A stretch of 64,000 nt of DNA from Rubellimicrobium arenae (GTDB lineage Bacteria; Pseudomonadota; Alphaproteobacteria; Rhodobacterales; Rhodobacteraceae). Position 1 is the stretch's first letter; the number at the start of each line of letters is the position of its first letter. The stretch covers positions 310,001-374,000 of the forward strand of contig NZ_JAFMSS010000002.1 of assembly GCF_017916295.1 (NCBI RefSeq), in the 5' to 3' direction. The notes beneath the pieces are model-generated. The model was not told the origin of the DNA and ran no database searches. It saw nothing but the letters and a program-made list of their open reading frames with translations. A program made the position numbers and the translations under genes. Below, piece after piece: positions 61,765 through 64,000 of the stretch.

Positions 61765-61839
61765 TGGTGCCCGGGGGCGGATTTGAACCACCGACACGCG
61801 GATTTTCAATCCGCTGCTCTACCCCTGAGCTACCCGGGC
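61765..61839 (-). tRNA. tRNA-Phe(GAA)
   Basis: A complete cloverleaf on the minus strand: acceptor GCCCGGG with CCCGGGC, D arm GCTC with GAGC, anticodon stem GCGGA with TCCGC around TTGAAAA (anticodon GAA), 5-base variable loop, T arm GGTGG with CCGCC (one U-G pair) and TTCAAAT loop, discriminator A and an encoded CCA. Length 75 including CCA. Confidence 0.96.
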
Positions 61840-61845
61840 CACCGG

Positions 61846-61867
61846 GATGCGAAGTGCTTTTCGCATC
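61846..61867 (-). other. Hairpin in the tRNA-Phe 5' leader
   Basis: On the minus strand GATGCGAA pairs with TTCGCATC (8 bp) around a 6-base loop, seven bases before the mature tRNA 5' end. It could affect processing, or be an older gene's terminator. Confidence 0.35.
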
Positions 61868-62027
61868 GGGTGCCGCCTCCTAACCGACCTGTTCGGGGGT
61901 GTCCAGAGGTCTCGAGGTCAGGCTGGGCCTACTTTCTCGTCCACGCGACGAGCCCTAAAGCATCACCTGCGGATTCCTTGACGTAGGGTCCGCTTACCCT
62001 CTGGACAAAAGGGCAGCGGGAGCCCAT

Positions 62028-62047
62028 GTGAATGAACGTTCATTCAC
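62028..62047. promoter_or_regulatory. Palindromic operator of the TetR regulator
   Basis: GTGAATGAACGTTCATTCAC is a perfect 20-bp palindrome that starts 43 bases before the TetR gene. The core TGAAT-N-ATTCA type is typical of AcrR/TetR-family operators, so autoregulation of the efflux operon is likely. Confidence 0.7.
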
Positions 62048-62070
62048 AAAGCTGAGCAGGACGATCTTCC

Positions 62071-62706
62071 TTGCGCCACGAGACCCTTCCCGACGCCAAG
62101 TCCACCGAGACGCTCGAAGCCGGCCAGCGAGGGGACGAGATCCTGTCCCTTGCGCGACAGGCCTTCGTCGAGAAGGGCTTCGACGGGGCCTCGATGCAGG
62201 ACCTGGCTCGCGCGGCCGGCATGAGCGCAGGGAACTTCTACCGCTACTTCCCCTCCAAGGCCGCGCTGGTCGAGGCGATGATCACGCATGACCTCGACGA
62301 GGTCGAGCGGACGTTCCAGGAGATCGTCATCTCGCCGGACCCCCTCATGGCCCTCAAGGCCGCCCTCAGAGAGCGGCTGGACTACGACTGCGAAAAGGAT
62401 CACCCCCTTTGGGCCGAGATCATGGCCACTGCGGCTCGAAAGCCCGAGGTTGCCGGCCTCTTCTGCCGCATGGAAGAAGGCATCGTCCAGCGCATCGTGC
62501 AGGTGCTGGCCATCGTGAGCCAGACGCCCGAAGACCTGGCGATGCGTCGCTTTGGCGCCTATGCCCGCCTGATCGTTCTCATCGTGCGGGGCGCCGCCAT
62601 GGGCGATGTGGATGGCGGCGGGCAGAAGGACGAACTGAACACCCTGATCCTGAACACCATCGACCGGCTCATGGACGACGCCCTGGCCGGCGGCGAGGAT
62701 GACTGA
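62071..62706 (+). CDS. TetR/AcrR-family transcriptional regulator
   Basis: A 211-residue repressor. The helix-turn-helix lies at about residues 25-70 (FVEKGFDGASMQDLARAAGMSAGNFYRYFPSKAAL, split in motif terms as ASMQDLARAAGMS and YRYFPSK); the remaining helices form the ligand-binding, dimerisation core. The start is TTG at 62071, since no ATG before the HTH is in frame without a stop; this makes the start call moderate. It overlaps or touches the adaptor gene and is preceded by its palindromic operator. Confidence 0.9.
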   Translation: MRHETLPDAKSTETLEAGQRGDEILSLARQAFVEKGFDGASMQDLARAAGMSAGNFYRYFPSKAALVEAMITHDLDEVERTFQEIVISPDPLMALKAALRERLDYDCEKDHPLWAEIMATAARKPEVAGLFCRMEEGIVQRIVQVLAIVSQTPEDLAMRRFGAYARLIVLIVRGAAMGDVDGGGQKDELNTLILNTIDRLMDDALAGGEDD

Positions 62707-62707
62707 C

Positions 62708-63952
62708 ATGACGACCCTGCCCTTGGCCTCCCTCCGTCGCCTTCCGTTGCTGGCCGTTCTCATCGGCCTGCCGGGTTTCCTCCACGCTCAGGAGGCCACT
62801 CCGGCCTCGGCCACCGAACACGCCGAGGCGCCTACCCCCGAGGCGGCGCTTCCCGCGATCACGGTGTCCGAGGTGAAGCCCGTGCACCTCGTCGATCGCG
62901 TGATCGCCTCCGGCCTCGTTGATGCCGTCGAGGAGGTCACGGTCCAGACGCTCGTGGAGGGCCAGCCGATCGACGCGCTTCTGGCCGATGTCGGGGATAC
63001 CGTGCAGGCCGGCCAGGTGCTGGCACGGCTGTCCACCTCGACCCTGGAGCTTCAACTCAGCCAGCTTGCCGCCAACCGCGCCTCGACCGAAGCCCAGATC
63101 GCGCAGGCGGAGGCGAGCCTTGTCCAAGCCAACGCCAACGCCCAGGAAGCCGAAAGGGTCGCGCGGCGGAACGCCGAGCTGGTGCAGGCCGGATCGGTGC
63201 CGCAGGCCCAGGCCGATCAGACCGCGGCAGCCGCGCAGGCGGCCCAGGCCTCGGTCCGGGTGGCCGAGCAAGGCATCGCCTCGGCCCGCGCGCAGCTTGA
63301 ACTGGTGGACGCGCAGATCGCGAACGCTCAACTCCAGCTTTCGCGGGCCGAGGTGAAGGCACCTGTCGGGGGCCTGGTGGTCGCGCGCAACGCGCAGGTC
63401 GGCGCCATCGCTTCGGCCGCTGGCCTGCCGATGTTCACGATCGTCCGGGACAGCGCCATGGAGATGCGCGCCGAGGTCTCCGAGCAGGATCTGCTCAAGC
63501 TCGCGGCGGGCCAGGAGGCCCGGCTCACGGCCCTCGAGGGCTCCGATCCGATCGTCGGCCGCGTCCGGCTCGTGGAGCCGGCCATCGATCCGCAGACGCG
63601 GCTGGGCGCCGCACGGATCCAGATCGACGACCCCACGCAGGTGGTAAAGGGCATGTTCCTCACCGCCGAGGTGATCGTCGCCGAGGACGATGACGCCCTG
63701 GCCGTCCCGGTGACGGCGGTGGGCTCGGGCCCGGACGGCGCGACGGTGATGCGCGTCCGCGACTCGGTGGTGGAGCGCGTGCCGGTCAGCACCGGCATCC
63801 GGGACGGCGGGATGATCGGCATCACCGCCGGGCTGGAGCCGGGCGACCTGGTGGTGACGAAGGCCGGGGCCTTCGTGCGGGACGGCGACCGGATCAACCC
63901 GGTCCCGGCGGACACGTCGGCCGCCCTTGGCGGCCAAGTGGAAGGGGAATGA
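62708..63952 (+). CDS. RND efflux periplasmic adaptor (membrane-fusion) protein
   Basis: A 414-residue HlyD/AcrA-type protein. A signal peptide ends near GFLHAQEA; then a barrel-sandwich start (SEVKPVHLVDRVIASGLVD), an alpha-hairpin (LQLSQLAANRASTEAQIAQA... region, residues about 110-210), a returning lipoyl half (VKAPVGGLVVARNAQVGA) and beta-barrel (VSEQDLLKLAAGQEARL). GAGGA precedes the ATG at 62708; an ATG at 62699 that overlaps the regulator stop is the alternative. It links the inner-membrane RND pump, whose gene starts five bases on, to an outer-membrane channel. Confidence 0.93.
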   Translation: MTTLPLASLRRLPLLAVLIGLPGFLHAQEATPASATEHAEAPTPEAALPAITVSEVKPVHLVDRVIASGLVDAVEEVTVQTLVEGQPIDALLADVGDTVQAGQVLARLSTSTLELQLSQLAANRASTEAQIAQAEASLVQANANAQEAERVARRNAELVQAGSVPQAQADQTAAAAQAAQASVRVAEQGIASARAQLELVDAQIANAQLQLSRAEVKAPVGGLVVARNAQVGAIASAAGLPMFTIVRDSAMEMRAEVSEQDLLKLAAGQEARLTALEGSDPIVGRVRLVEPAIDPQTRLGAARIQIDDPTQVVKGMFLTAEVIVAEDDDALAVPVTAVGSGPDGATVMRVRDSVVERVPVSTGIRDGGMIGITAGLEPGDLVVTKAGAFVRDGDRINPVPADTSAALGGQVEGE

Positions 63953-63956
63953 CGCC

Positions 63957-64000
63957 ATGAACTTTTCCGCCTGGTCGATCCGGAATCCGGTCGCACCGAT
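63957..64000 (+). CDS. RND efflux inner-membrane permease (3' end outside window)
   Basis: Only the first 15 codons are present: MNFSAWSIRNPVAPI. This N-terminal (start, Ser-Ile-Arg-Asn-Pro, then the first membrane span) is typical of HAE1/AcrB-type RND permeases, and the gene begins four bases after the adaptor stop. Too short for substrate inference. Confidence 0.85.
   Translation, partial: MNFSAWSIRNPVAP

Overview
The window is high-GC, densely coding DNA with the gene content of a Rhodobacterales (Rhodobacteraceae-type) alphaproteobacterium. Pointers are a VPLPA-CTERM sorting signal, a DUF2842 protein, a CsgH-type curli inhibitor, the malic enzyme-phosphotransacetylase fusion, TTGCRN-N16-type promoters and many 4-base stop/start overlaps. 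It holds about 57 protein genes and one tRNA. There is no rRNA, CRISPR array or intact transposon.

Layout. 1-6475: a fatty-acid beta-oxidation operon (acyl-CoA dehydrogenase cut by the window edge, GST, thiolase, small NTF2-like protein, bifunctional hydratase/dehydrogenase). 6533-9306: a DMT exporter, a membrane protein with a degenerate M48-like domain, and a SPOR protein. 9399-13912: five translationally coupled nucleoside-salvage genes (cdd-deoA-deoB-add-upp), followed by a VOC-cupin fusion and maeB. 17509-18841: a curli module (CsgB-like, CsgH, CsgA-like). 19021-23444: ynfA-nadK, glyA, an esterase and a general-stress flavoprotein. 23620-24705: small membrane proteins plus a decayed RAYT transposase and its REP palindrome. 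24738-25927: an AT-rich two-gene island, a membrane-anchored dCTP-deaminase/dUTPase-fold protein divergent from a dCMP deaminase, packed against the 3' end of lepA. 25899-45012: mostly housekeeping (lepA, thiamine diphosphokinase, purA, secG, pyrG, dimethylglycine/sarcosine dehydrogenase, panC-panB, quinone oxidoreductase) with envelope proteins and transporters. 45735-61405: a surface-polysaccharide and secreted-protein region (a 1555-residue RTX beta-propeller protein, three glycosyltransferase-type genes, a 1011-residue multidomain glycoside-hydrolase-like protein, UDP-xylose synthase, a pyruvyl transferase) with unusually long empty gaps. 61765-64000: tRNA-Phe, then a TetR-regulated RND efflux operon that runs off the window.

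The most unusual segment is the 24.7-25.9 kb island. Its base composition differs from both sides, it lies beside mobile-element debris, its two genes both belong to deoxycytidine-nucleotide enzyme families, and one product is tethered to the membrane and appears to have lost the Dcd catalytic residues. A nucleotide-based defence or stress function is an inference, not shown by the sequence.
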